DNA from: Rhodovulum visakhapatnamense
Lineage (GTDB): Bacteria; Pseudomonadota; Alphaproteobacteria; Rhodobacterales; Rhodobacteraceae
Direction of reading: 5' to 3'
Length of the DNA: 64,000 nucleotides
Assembly: GCF_004365965.1 (NCBI RefSeq)
Contig: NZ_SOEB01000018.1
Coordinates: 1 to 64,000, forward strand
In this document: positions 36,742 through 45,187 of the stretch, one piece after another
Numbering within the stretch: position 1 is the first letter of the stretch
Layout: the number at the start of each line of letters is the position of its first letter
Position numbers and translations under genes: made by a program
Notes under the pieces: generated by a model
Told to the model about the DNA's origin: nothing
What the model saw: the letters and a program-made list of their open reading frames with translations, nothing else
Database searches by the model: none

Positions 36742-36755
36742 GCCCAACTTATGCC
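36735..36755. promoter_or_regulatory. LysR-type binding site 2 (perfect palindrome) upstream of the hyu operon
   Basis: GGCATAAG (36735-36742), CCCAA, then CTTATGCC (36748-36755): exact 8-bp arms around a 5-base centre. It overlaps the lysR stop codon and lies about 73 bases before hyuA. It shares ATAAGCCCAAC with site 1. It could in principle also act as a weak lysR terminator, but the lack of a T run and the copy at site 1 favour an operator. Confidence 0.6.
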
Positions 36756-36827
36756 GCCGGTCAGGATGCGTCTTGGACCGCGCCCCGGCCCTCGTGCCAG
36801 CCTGCGGCCCGACACAGCAAGGGACAG

Positions 36828-38903
36828 ATGGCCATGGATGCAAGCGGCGCTTTGCCAGCCGACTGGAAGGTCGGCGTCGATATCGGCGGCACCTTCATCG
36901 ACTTCTGCGCGCTCGAGACGCGCTCGGGCCGGGTGGCCTCGCTGAAGGTGCTGACCACGCCCGACGAGCCGGGGGCCGAGCTGATGACGGGCCTCACCCT
37001 GCTGGCCGAGCGCGAGGGGCTGGCGCCCGCCGACATCACCCGCTTCGTCCATGGCACCACGGTCGGGATCAACACGGTGATCCAGCGCAAGGGCGCGCGG
37101 CTCGCACTTGTGACCAATGCGGGCTTCGAGGACGTGATCGAACTGGCGCGCCTCAGGATGCCCGACATGTATTCGCTGTTCTGTGCGCGCCCCGATCAGC
37201 TGATCGCCCGCGACATGGTGTTCGGCATTCCCGCGCGGCTGCGGGCCGACGGGCGGGAAACCCGCGCGCCGGACATGGCCGCAGTCGCCGGGGCCGTCGC
37301 CACGGCCCGCGCCCGGGGGGCCGAGGGCATCGTCGTGGCACTGCTGCATGCCTGGCGCGATGGCGCGCAGGAGACCGCGATCAAGGCGGAAATCGAACGG
37401 CTTGCGCCCGACCTTTTCGTCTTCACCTCGTCCGAGGTCTGGCCGGTGATCCGCGAATACGAACGCACGACGACCGCAATCCTCAACGGCTATGTCCACC
37501 CGCGCGTCGCGGGCTATCTGGGCGCGCTCGAAGACCGTCTGGCCGCCCGCGGCGTGCCCGCGCGCGCGCTTCTGACCAAGTCCAATGGCGGGGTGATGAA
37601 CGCCGCCGAAGGCAAGACCGCCTGCGTGAACATGCTGCTGTCGGGCACCGCCTCGGGGGTGATCGGAGCCGCCTGGCTGGCGCGGCAGGCGGGCGAGGAC
37701 AAGGTGCTGACGCTCGATATCGGCGGCACCTCGGCCGATTTCGCGCTGATCGTCGACGGCGCCGCGCAATTCGGCACGGGCGAGCTGGTGGGCGAGTTTC
37801 CGTTGCACATTCCGTCGGTCTCGGTCAGCTCGATCGGGATCGGCGGCGGGTCCATCGCCTGGATCGACGATCACGGCGTGCTGCGGGTGGGGCCTGACTC
37901 GGTCGGGTCGAGCCCCGGCCCTGCCTGCTATGGGCGCGGCGGCACCAAGGCGACGGTCACCGATGCGATGGCCGTCTGCGGCTGGCTTGGCCATGCGGAA
38001 ATGGCCTATGGGCAGCTCGACATGGACCCCGCGCTGGCCCGCGCGGCGGTGGGCGATCTGGCCGCGATCCTCGATCGGCCGCTGGCCGAAACGGCGCAGG
38101 CGATCCTCGATATCGCGGTTTCCGAGATGTTCGTCGAGGTCGAGAAACTGGCCTCGCGCGCGGGGGTCGACCTGCGCGAATTCACCCTGATGCCCTTCGG
38201 CGGCGGCGGCCCGATGCTGGGTGCGTTCCTGGCGCAGGAAATGGGCATCTCGCATGTGATGGCGCCGCGCCGTCCCGGCGTCGTCTCGGCGCTGGGCGGG
38301 CTGGTGGCCGATCTCAGGGGCGATTTCATCCGCACGGTCTTTGCCCTGCCCTCGCCCGAGGTCCTGCCAAGCCTTCGGGCCTCGCTGAAAGACCTGATCG
38401 CCGAAGGCTGCCAATGGCTGACCGATCAGGGCCATGATGGCGCGATCGATCTGATCCTGTCGGCCGACATGCGCTATCACGGGCAAAGCTACGAGATCGA
38501 GGTGACGCTCGACCCCGCCTGGATCGAGGCGGGCGATCTGGGCGCCATCGCGGCAACCTTTCACGCGACCCATGCCCGGATCTACGATTTCGACGACCCG
38601 ACGGGCACGGTCGAGATGGTCAACCTGCGCCTGACCGCCATCGGCGCCGGTCCCGCGCTGAGCCTGCCCGAGGCCGACCCCGCAGAGGCCCCCGCGACGC
38701 CATTGAAGACCGTGCGGGTGCACACCGGCGGGGCCCTGCGAGACGTAACGCTCTATTCGCGGGACGATCTGACCCCGGGCACCGGGTTCGAAGGCCCCGC
38801 CGTCATCGTCCAGGAAGACACCACCGTCGCGATCCCGCCCGGCGCGCGGGCCCGTGTCGACCGCCACCTGAACCTTCATCTGCAGATCGAGGAGCGCGCC
38901 TGA
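36828..38903 (+). CDS. hyuA: Hydantoinase/5-oxoprolinase subunit A (ATP-dependent)
   Basis: A 691-residue actin/ASKHA-fold ATPase subunit. Motifs: VGVDIGGTFIDFCAL near residue 15, FVHGTTVGINTVIQRKGAR, the central TLDIGGTSADFALI and GSSPGPACYGRGGTKATVTDA. With subunit B it hydrolyses a lactam or hydantoin-type ring using ATP (N-methylhydantoin, 5-oxoproline and relatives). Two ATGs, 36828 and 36834, are possible; GGGAC precedes both. It is the first gene of the LysR-linked operon, and its stop overlaps hyuB by one base. Confidence 0.92.
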   Translation: MAMDASGALPADWKVGVDIGGTFIDFCALETRSGRVASLKVLTTPDEPGAELMTGLTLLAEREGLAPADITRFVHGTTVGINTVIQRKGARLALVTNAGFEDVIELARLRMPDMYSLFCARPDQLIARDMVFGIPARLRADGRETRAPDMAAVAGAVATARARGAEGIVVALLHAWRDGAQETAIKAEIERLAPDLFVFTSSEVWPVIREYERTTTAILNGYVHPRVAGYLGALEDRLAARGVPARALLTKSNGGVMNAAEGKTACVNMLLSGTASGVIGAAWLARQAGEDKVLTLDIGGTSADFALIVDGAAQFGTGELVGEFPLHIPSVSVSSIGIGGGSIAWIDDHGVLRVGPDSVGSSPGPACYGRGGTKATVTDAMAVCGWLGHAEMAYGQLDMDPALARAAVGDLAAILDRPLAETAQAILDIAVSEMFVEVEKLASRAGVDLREFTLMPFGGGGPMLGAFLAQEMGISHVMAPRRPGVVSALGGLVADLRGDFIRTVFALPSPEVLPSLRASLKDLIAEGCQWLTDQGHDGAIDLILSADMRYHGQSYEIEVTLDPAWIEAGDLGAIAATFHATHARIYDFDDPTGTVEMVNLRLTAIGAGPALSLPEADPAEAPATPLKTVRVHTGGALRDVTLYSRDDLTPGTGFEGPAVIVQEDTTVAIPPGARARVDRHLNLHLQIEERA

Positions 38904-40891
38904 TGTTTGATCGCATGACCCTTCAGGTTCTCGCGAACCATGCCCGTGCCGCGGCGGAGAACATGGCCCATACGCTGCACCGCACCGCCCATTCCGCCTT
39001 CGTGAAAGAGACGCAGGATTTCACGGTGATGCTGATGGACCGCGCGGGTCAGACCTTTGCCGTGCCGATGGAGCTGGGTGCCACCTGGTATCCGGGGCTG
39101 ACCTACGGGCGCGCCATCGACATGGTGGACGACTACCGCCCCGGCGATGTGGCCTTCACCAACGACCCCTATTCGGGCCATGTCGCGACCCACGCCCCCG
39201 ACACCCATCTGTGGAAACCGATCTTCGCGGATGGCGAGATCGTCGCCTGGTCGGGCGGGCATATCCACAATACCGACATGGGCGGCGCCGTGCCCGCCTC
39301 GCTGTCGCGCGCGCTGACCGAGATCCATCAGGAGGGCCTCCGCTTTCCGCCGATGAAGCTGGTGAACGAAGGCGTCTTCGACGCGCAGATCCTGCGGATA
39401 ATGTCGACCAACGTGCGCAAGCCCGATCTGAACATCGGCGACATCAGGGCGCTGGTCGGCGCGCTGAACACGGGCGAACGCAAGGTCCATGCGATGATCG
39501 CCAAGTTCGGCAAGGCGGCGTTTCTGGACGGGGTGGCGGGGCTTCTCGATCATGCCGAGGCGCAGGCCCGCGCGGTTCTGGCGGCGATGCCCGACGGGAC
39601 ATGGGAGTTCGCCGACTACGCCGACGAAGATTCCGAAAAGGCCAATCCCTGCCGGCTGAAGCTGCGCCTCACGATCCGGGGCGACGAGGCCATCCTCGAT
39701 TTCACCGGGTCCGATCCGCAACTGGCCAGTTCGCTGAACGTGCCTTCGGGCGGCGATCCGCGCCATACGATGCTTTTGGTGGGCGTCTATTACGTCCTTT
39801 ACACCCTGAACCCGCAGATCCTGCTGAACACCGGGCTCACGCGCCCCTTCACCTGCATCGCGCCCGAGGGCACGGTGCTGAACCCGGTGGCACCCGCCGC
39901 GGTCGGCATGCGGTCGCTGACCTGCGCGCGGCTGCGCTCGGTGATCTTCGGCGCCTTCTCGCAGGCGGTGCCCGACCGCCTGCCTGCAGCACCGGCGGGC
40001 AATAACTGCATCGTCAATGTGATGACGACGGACGACCGCAGCCGCCGGACCGTTATCGCGGCGGTGAACCCGGTCGTGGGCGGCGGCGGCGGCATGCCCC
40101 ATCGCGACGGCACCAATGGCTCGGGCGCCGATGCGGCCTACCTGAAAAACACGCCCATCGAGATCACCGAAACCGAAACCCCGGTCGAATTCGTGAAATA
40201 CGGGCTCGCGCGCGATTCCGGCGGCCCGGGGCGCTGGCGCGGCGGGCTTGCGACCGAGATGGCGTTCCGCGTCTTCGCCCCGGATACCCGCATCACCGCG
40301 CGCAACCGCGACCGGTCCTTCTTTCGCCCCTGGGGCGTGCTGGGAGGCCGGGCGGCGGGGCTGTCCGATATGGTCGTCAATCCCGGCACCCCGGACGAGA
40401 GGCGTCTGGGCAATGTCGATACCGCCGTGCTGCAACCGGGCGACGTGCTCGAGATCCGGTCGGCCGGGGGTGGCGGGCGCGGCGATCCGATGGCGCGCGA
40501 GCCCTGGCGGGTGGCCGAGGATGTGGCGCGCGGCTATGTCTCGGCCAAGGCCGCCGAACGGGACTATGGCGTCGTGCTGCGCGACGGCACGGTCGACGGC
40601 CCCGCGACGGCGGCACTCCGCGCCCGCGCCACGCCCGCGCCGGGCCATTTCCATTTCGGCCCCGAGCGCGACGGTTACGAGGCGCAATGGACGCCCGCGG
40701 CCTATGACGCGCTGACCGCGATCCTGTCGGCGCTGCCGATCCACTGGCGGTTCTTCGCCAAGACCGAGATCTTCGCGCGGATGGAGGGGCGCACCGGCGC
40801 CGAAGGGGTCGCGGCCGCGTTCGAGGCCGTCTGCACCCGCTTTCCGGAGCTGCCCCGGCCCCGCGCCGAAGCCGCCGAGGCCGCTGAATGA
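38903..40891 (+). CDS. hyuB: Hydantoinase/5-oxoprolinase subunit B
   Basis: A 662-residue partner of subunit A. Typical segments are AAAENMAHTLHRTAHSAFVK near the N-terminus, DVAFTNDPYSGHVATHAPD, and the C-terminal glycine-rich GGGGGMPHRDGTNGSG and RSAGGGGRGDPM. Known pairs hydrolyse N-methylhydantoin, oxoproline or related lactams, and related acetophenone carboxylases share the fold. The C-terminus is longer than some relatives by a Pro/Ala-rich tail. The stop overlaps the start of the small iron-sulfur gene by four bases. Confidence 0.92.
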   Translation: MFDRMTLQVLANHARAAAENMAHTLHRTAHSAFVKETQDFTVMLMDRAGQTFAVPMELGATWYPGLTYGRAIDMVDDYRPGDVAFTNDPYSGHVATHAPDTHLWKPIFADGEIVAWSGGHIHNTDMGGAVPASLSRALTEIHQEGLRFPPMKLVNEGVFDAQILRIMSTNVRKPDLNIGDIRALVGALNTGERKVHAMIAKFGKAAFLDGVAGLLDHAEAQARAVLAAMPDGTWEFADYADEDSEKANPCRLKLRLTIRGDEAILDFTGSDPQLASSLNVPSGGDPRHTMLLVGVYYVLYTLNPQILLNTGLTRPFTCIAPEGTVLNPVAPAAVGMRSLTCARLRSVIFGAFSQAVPDRLPAAPAGNNCIVNVMTTDDRSRRTVIAAVNPVVGGGGGMPHRDGTNGSGADAAYLKNTPIEITETETPVEFVKYGLARDSGGPGRWRGGLATEMAFRVFAPDTRITARNRDRSFFRPWGVLGGRAAGLSDMVVNPGTPDERRLGNVDTAVLQPGDVLEIRSAGGGGRGDPMAREPWRVAEDVARGYVSAKAAERDYGVVLRDGTVDGPATAALRARATPAPGHFHFGPERDGYEAQWTPAAYDALTAILSALPIHWRFFAKTEIFARMEGRTGAEGVAAAFEAVCTRFPELPRPRAEAAEAAE

Positions 40892-41184
40892 CCGGCAGGC
40901 TCGTCCGGCTTGCGGAAAAGGGCCGCCTGCCCGTCCGCTTCACGCTGGATGGCAGCCCCTTTCAGGCGCTGGCGGGGGATACGGTTCTGACGGCGGTGCT
41001 GACATCGGCGCGAAGCCTGCGCGCGGGCGATGCAGGCCCCGAACGGCGCGCGGGCTTCTGCCTGATGGGCGCCTGTCAGGATTGCTGGATCTGGCAGGAA
41101 GACGGGCCGCGTCTGCGTGCCTGCTCGACACCGGTCGCGCCGGGCATGCGGCTTCTGTCGCAGCCGCCGGAAAGCTGGCCATGA
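40888..41184 (+). CDS. Small (2Fe-2S) protein, probable gamma subunit of heterotrimeric dehydrogenase
   Basis: A 98-residue ferredoxin-like protein. The N-terminal half (VRFTLDGSPFQALAGDTVLTAVL) is a beta-grasp. Cysteines are arranged as CLMGACQDC followed about 15 residues later by LRACSTPV. This is the spacing of HcnA/OoxC-type subunits, which link the two flavoproteins of hydrogen cyanide synthase, opine oxidase and D-hydroxyproline dehydrogenase. It overlaps hyuB (ATGA) and the following large flavoprotein (ATGA), so all are translated together. Confidence 0.85.
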   Translation: MTGRLVRLAEKGRLPVRFTLDGSPFQALAGDTVLTAVLTSARSLRAGDAGPERRAGFCLMGACQDCWIWQEDGPRLRACSTPVAPGMRLLSQPPESWP

Positions 41185-42563
41185 CCAGGGTCGTCATCGT
41201 CGGTGCGGGCCCCGCGGGCATCCGCGCGGCCGAAACGCTGGCCCAAGCCGGGCTTTGCCCTGTCGTGATCGACGAGGGCGCGCGCGCGGGCGGCCAGATC
41301 TACCGCCGCCCGCCCGAGGGCTTCACCCGCCCGCCCACCAGCCTTTATGGCAGCGAGGCCGCCAAGGCCGTCGCGCTGCACGGCTGTTTCGACGGGCTGG
41401 TCGCCCAGGGCCGGATCGACCATCGCCCCGAAAGCTCGGTCGTGGCGATCCGGGACGGGGTGCTGCATGTCCTCGGGCCAGTCGGGCTTTTGCCCTGCCC
41501 CTTCGACCGGCTGATCCTTGCGACCGGCGCGACCGACCGGCTGGCCCCGGTGCCCGGCTGGCAGGCGCCCGGTGTCTTTTCGCTGGGCGCCGCGCAGATC
41601 GCGCTGAAGGCCCAGGGCGTGGCGCTGGGGCGGCGGATCGTGCTGGCCGGTAGCGGGCCGCTTCTGACGCTGGTCGCGGCACAGCTGCAGGCGGCCGGCG
41701 CCGGGGTCGCCGCCGTTCTCGACACCGCGCCGCTTGGGGCTCAGGCCCGGGCGCTGCCTCTGCTGGCGGCCCGGCCCGTCGTCACGCTGCGGGGGCTGGC
41801 GATGCGGGCCCGGCTCGGGCGGCTTTACCGCGCGGGCGTCACGCTTGAGCGGATCGAGGCCGATGGCGATGGCCCGACCGCGCTCTACTGGCGCGATGCG
41901 CGCGGACGGGCGCGGGAGACCCCTTGCGATGCAGTCGCGCTTGGCTGGCATCTGCGCTCTGAAACCCATCTGGCCGAACTGGCGGGCGCGCGCCTTGTCC
42001 ACGATCCGCTCTGGTCGCAATGGCGGCCCGGGGCCGACCCGATGGGCCGGGCGGGTGCCGGGCTTTATCTCGCGGGCGACGGGCTCTGCCTGCTTGGCGC
42101 CGACGGTGCCGAGATCGCCGGGCGGCTGGCCGCCATCGCCTGCCTTCAGGATCTGGGCCTGCCCCACCCCGCCCCCGATCTGCGCCGCCTCAGGCGCCTG
42201 CACCGCTTTGCAACCGGCCTCGCGCGGGCCTTTCCCTACCCCGCCGCCGGGGTCGCGGCGCTGCCCGACAGCGCCGTCATCTGCCGCTGCGAGGGCATTA
42301 CCGCGGGCGCGCTGCGCGAAAGCGCCGCCCATGGCGGGGCCGAGGCCAACCGGGTCAAGTCGCTGTCGCGGGGGGGCATGGGCCGCTGTCAGGGCCGCTA
42401 TTGCCAGATCGCGGTGACCGAGATCCTGGCCGCCGCCACCGGGATCGCTCCGGCCGAGGCGGGGCGGATGCGGGCCCAGGCCCCGGCGCGGCCGCTGCCG
42501 GTCTCGGCCTGCCTGGCCGATCCTGCCCCATCGCAGACGATCCTGCCATCCGGGCGGCGCTGA
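41181..42563 (+). CDS. NAD(P)/FAD oxidoreductase with C-terminal Fe-S motif, probable alpha subunit of heterotrimeric dehydrogenase
   Basis: A 460-residue protein. The N-terminal FAD motif is VVIVGAGPAGIRAAETLA, a second nucleotide motif is IVLAGSGPLLTLVAAQL (about residue 155), and the C-terminal cysteines are CRCEGIT and RCQGRYC, a BFD-like iron-sulfur site. This is the layout of HcnB/OoxA/D-Hyp dehydrogenase alpha subunits. The matching beta subunit is probably the DadA-like protein at 34629-35741, encoded apart but under the same palindrome. 89 bases without a gene separate it from the aldehyde dehydrogenase. Confidence 0.87.
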   Translation: MTRVVIVGAGPAGIRAAETLAQAGLCPVVIDEGARAGGQIYRRPPEGFTRPPTSLYGSEAAKAVALHGCFDGLVAQGRIDHRPESSVVAIRDGVLHVLGPVGLLPCPFDRLILATGATDRLAPVPGWQAPGVFSLGAAQIALKAQGVALGRRIVLAGSGPLLTLVAAQLQAAGAGVAAVLDTAPLGAQARALPLLAARPVVTLRGLAMRARLGRLYRAGVTLERIEADGDGPTALYWRDARGRARETPCDAVALGWHLRSETHLAELAGARLVHDPLWSQWRPGADPMGRAGAGLYLAGDGLCLLGADGAEIAGRLAAIACLQDLGLPHPAPDLRRLRRLHRFATGLARAFPYPAAGVAALPDSAVICRCEGITAGALRESAAHGGAEANRVKSLSRGGMGRCQGRYCQIAVTEILAAATGIAPAEAGRMRAQAPARPLPVSACLADPAPSQTILPSGRR

Positions 42564-42652
42564 CAGCGGAATATGCTGCGCGCCCCGGCGCTTCGGCAGG
42601 AAGATACGGGGGCCATCGGCTAGGATCGGCCCAAGATCACAGCGGAGGAGCC

Positions 42653-44116
42653 ATGTCGCTCAGTTTCGACCCGGCACGCCTGTCCCTGCCGGAGGGCCAT
42701 TTCATCGGCGGGCGCTATCTGCCCGGCCCCGACGCCATCGAGATCCGCGCGCCCTCGGACGGCCGCATCCTTGGCGCGATCCCGCAGGCCGATGCCGAGA
42801 CCGTCGACCGCGCGGTCGAGGCCGCCCGCTCAGCGCTCGGCCGTTCGGGCTGGGGCGATCTGCCCCCGCGCGACCGGGTCCGGGCGCTGCAGGCCTGGGC
42901 CGATCTGATCGAGGCCGAGGCCGAGGACCTGGCCCGGATCGAGGCCGTGGCCTCGTCCCGGCCGATTGCCGAGGCGGTGCCGGGCGATGTCGCGATCCTG
43001 GCCGAACAGATCCGCTTTTTCGCCGAATTCGCCGACAAGGAGGGCGGCAGCCTGGTGCCGACCGGCGCCGGGCGGATGGGGATGATCGCGTCCGAACCCT
43101 ATGGCGTGGTCGGCGCCATCACGCCCTGGAACTTCCCGCTGTCGATGGCGGGCTGGAAGCTTGGCCCGGCGCTGGCCGCGGGCAATGCGGTGGTGCTGAA
43201 ACCCTCCGAGATGACGCCGTTCTCGACGCTGCGCCTGGCCGAGCTGTCGGTGCGCGCGGGCCTGCCGGAGGGGCTGATCAACATCGTGCTCGGCGACGGG
43301 CCGAACACCGGCGCGGCGCTGGTCGCCCATCCCGGCATCGCCAAGGTGTCGTTCACCGGCTCGACCCGGGCGGGCGCCGCGATCATGGAGAACATCGTGC
43401 GCAGCGGCATCAAGCCGATGACGCTGGAACTGGGCGGCAAGTCGCCGCAACTGGTCTTTGCCGATGCCGATCTGGACCTTGCCGCCGACTGCATCCTGCG
43501 CGGCATCACCGCCAATGCCGGGCAGGTCTGCGTCGCCGGATCGCGCCTGATCGCCGAAGCCTCGGTGGCCGAGGCGTTGACGGCGAAGATCGCCGCGAAG
43601 ATGGCCGGGATCGTTCCCGGCCCGACCTGGGAGGCGGCCACCGGCTATTCGCCGATCATCTCGGAGGCGCAGTTGTCGCGCATCGACAGCCTCGTGCAGG
43701 CCGCCCGGGCCGGTGGTGCCGAGGTGCTGTGCGGCGGCAACCGGCTCGACCGGCCGGGCAGCTTCTATGCGCCCACGATCCTGACCGGGCTTGGCGCGGA
43801 CTCGCCCGCCATCACCGAAGAGATCTTCGGCCCGGTCCTGACCGTCGAAACCTTCAAGACCGAGGACGAGGCGCTGGCCCTGGCCCGCCATCCGACCTAT
43901 GGGCTCTGTTCGGGGGTCTTCACCCGCGATCTGTCGCGCGCGCTGCGGATGACCCGCGCGATCGAGGCGGGCACGGTCTGGGTCAACCGCTATGGCCGGT
44001 CGCGCGACCATATCCTGCCCACCGGGGGCTGGAAATCCTCAGGCCTCGGCAAGGATCTGGGCCGCGAGGCCTATCTGGCCAACCGGCGCCAGAAATCCGT
44101 TCTGATCGACCTTTGA
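42653..44116 (+). CDS. NAD(P)-dependent aldehyde dehydrogenase
   Basis: A 487-residue ALDH-superfamily enzyme. Motifs: ITPWNFPLSM, FTGSTRAGAAI, the general-base Glu in LELGGKSPQ, and the catalytic Cys293 in NAGQVCVAG. Closest in pattern to betaine/aminoaldehyde and aromatic aldehyde dehydrogenases; the substrate is undetermined. GGAGG lies upstream of ATG 42653. It probably oxidises an aldehyde formed downstream of the lactam-opening step. Confidence 0.92.
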   Translation: MSLSFDPARLSLPEGHFIGGRYLPGPDAIEIRAPSDGRILGAIPQADAETVDRAVEAARSALGRSGWGDLPPRDRVRALQAWADLIEAEAEDLARIEAVASSRPIAEAVPGDVAILAEQIRFFAEFADKEGGSLVPTGAGRMGMIASEPYGVVGAITPWNFPLSMAGWKLGPALAAGNAVVLKPSEMTPFSTLRLAELSVRAGLPEGLINIVLGDGPNTGAALVAHPGIAKVSFTGSTRAGAAIMENIVRSGIKPMTLELGGKSPQLVFADADLDLAADCILRGITANAGQVCVAGSRLIAEASVAEALTAKIAAKMAGIVPGPTWEAATGYSPIISEAQLSRIDSLVQAARAGGAEVLCGGNRLDRPGSFYAPTILTGLGADSPAITEEIFGPVLTVETFKTEDEALALARHPTYGLCSGVFTRDLSRALRMTRAIEAGTVWVNRYGRSRDHILPTGGWKSSGLGKDLGREAYLANRRQKSVLIDL

Positions 44117-44139
44117 GCCGCGCTTTTCAGGAGACGACC

Positions 44140-45186
44140 ATGACCACTCACAAGATCGCCCTGATCCCCGGCGACGGAATCGGCGTCGACGTGACCGATG
44201 CCGCGATCGAGATCGCCACCGCCGCCGCCCGGCGCTTCGGCTTCACGCTGGCGACCGAGACCTTCCCCTGGTCCTGCGACCACTACCTGGCCACGGGGCG
44301 GATGATGCCCGAGGACGGGATCGAGACGCTGCGCGGCTTCGACGCGATCTATCTGGGCGCGGTCGGCTGGCCCGCCACGGTGCCGGATTCCGTCTCGCTG
44401 CACGGGCTTTTGCTGCCGATCCGCAAGGCCTTCGCGCAATATGCCAATATCCGGCCGCACCGGCTGCTGAAGGGCGTCGAGGGGCCGCTGAGATCGGACG
44501 GCTTCGACATTCTCTGCATCCGCGAAAATACCGAGGGCGAATATTCCGGCGCGGGCGGGCGCGTGCATCAGGGCACGCCCGGCGAGGTCGCGATCCAGAC
44601 CTCGGTCTTCACCCGGATGGGCGTCGAACGCATCCTGCGCTTTGGCTTCGAACAGGCGCGCGCGCGGCGCGGGCACCTGACCTCGGTGACGAAGTCGAAC
44701 GCCCAGCAGTATTCGATGGTCTTCTGGGACGAGGTCACCCGCGAGGTCGCGGCCGACTATCCGGACGTGAGCGTCGAACCCATGCATATCGACGCGATGG
44801 CCGCGCGGATGGTGATGGCGCCCGAAAGCCTTGACGTGATCGTCGCCTCGAACCTCTTCGGCGACATCCTGACCGACCTGGGGGCGGCCATTCAGGGGGG
44901 CCTGGGCTTTGCGGCCTCGGCCAATATCAACCCCGACCGCAGCGCGCCCTCGATGTTCGAGCCCGTGCACGGCTCGGCCCCCGATATCGCAGGCAAGGAC
45001 ATCGCCAACCCCATTGCCGCGATCTGGTCGGCGGCGATGATGCTCGATCATCTGGGCGAGGCCGAGGCCGCCGCCGCGATCCTTGCCGCCATCGAGGCCG
45101 CCACGGCGCAAGGCATCGGCACCCGGCCCGGCAGCCATTCCACATCCGCGATCACCCAAGCCGTCAAGGCGGCGCTGGAGGCCTGA
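44140..45186 (+). CDS. Tartrate dehydrogenase/decarboxylase or D-malate dehydrogenase (isopropylmalate dehydrogenase family)
   Basis: A 348-residue beta-decarboxylating dehydrogenase. The N-terminus [25 protein letters not shown], the phosphate-free substrate pocket [14 protein letters not shown], and the metal-binding [10 protein letters not shown] are characteristic of the TtuC/DmlA group rather than LeuB. It oxidises tartrate, D-malate or 3-substituted malates with NAD. It is 23 bases after the aldehyde dehydrogenase and one base before the next gene. Confidence 0.88.
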   Translation: MTTHKIALIPGDGIGVDVTDAAIEIATAAARRFGFTLATETFPWSCDHYLATGRMMPEDGIETLRGFDAIYLGAVGWPATVPDSVSLHGLLLPIRKAFAQYANIRPHRLLKGVEGPLRSDGFDILCIRENTEGEYSGAGGRVHQGTPGEVAIQTSVFTRMGVERILRFGFEQARARRGHLTSVTKSNAQQYSMVFWDEVTREVAADYPDVSVEPMHIDAMAARMVMAPESLDVIVASNLFGDILTDLGAAIQGGLGFAASANINPDRSAPSMFEPVHGSAPDIAGKDIANPIAAIWSAAMMLDHLGEAEAAAAILAAIEAATAQGIGTRPGSHSTSAITQAVKAALEA

Positions 45187-45187
45187 G

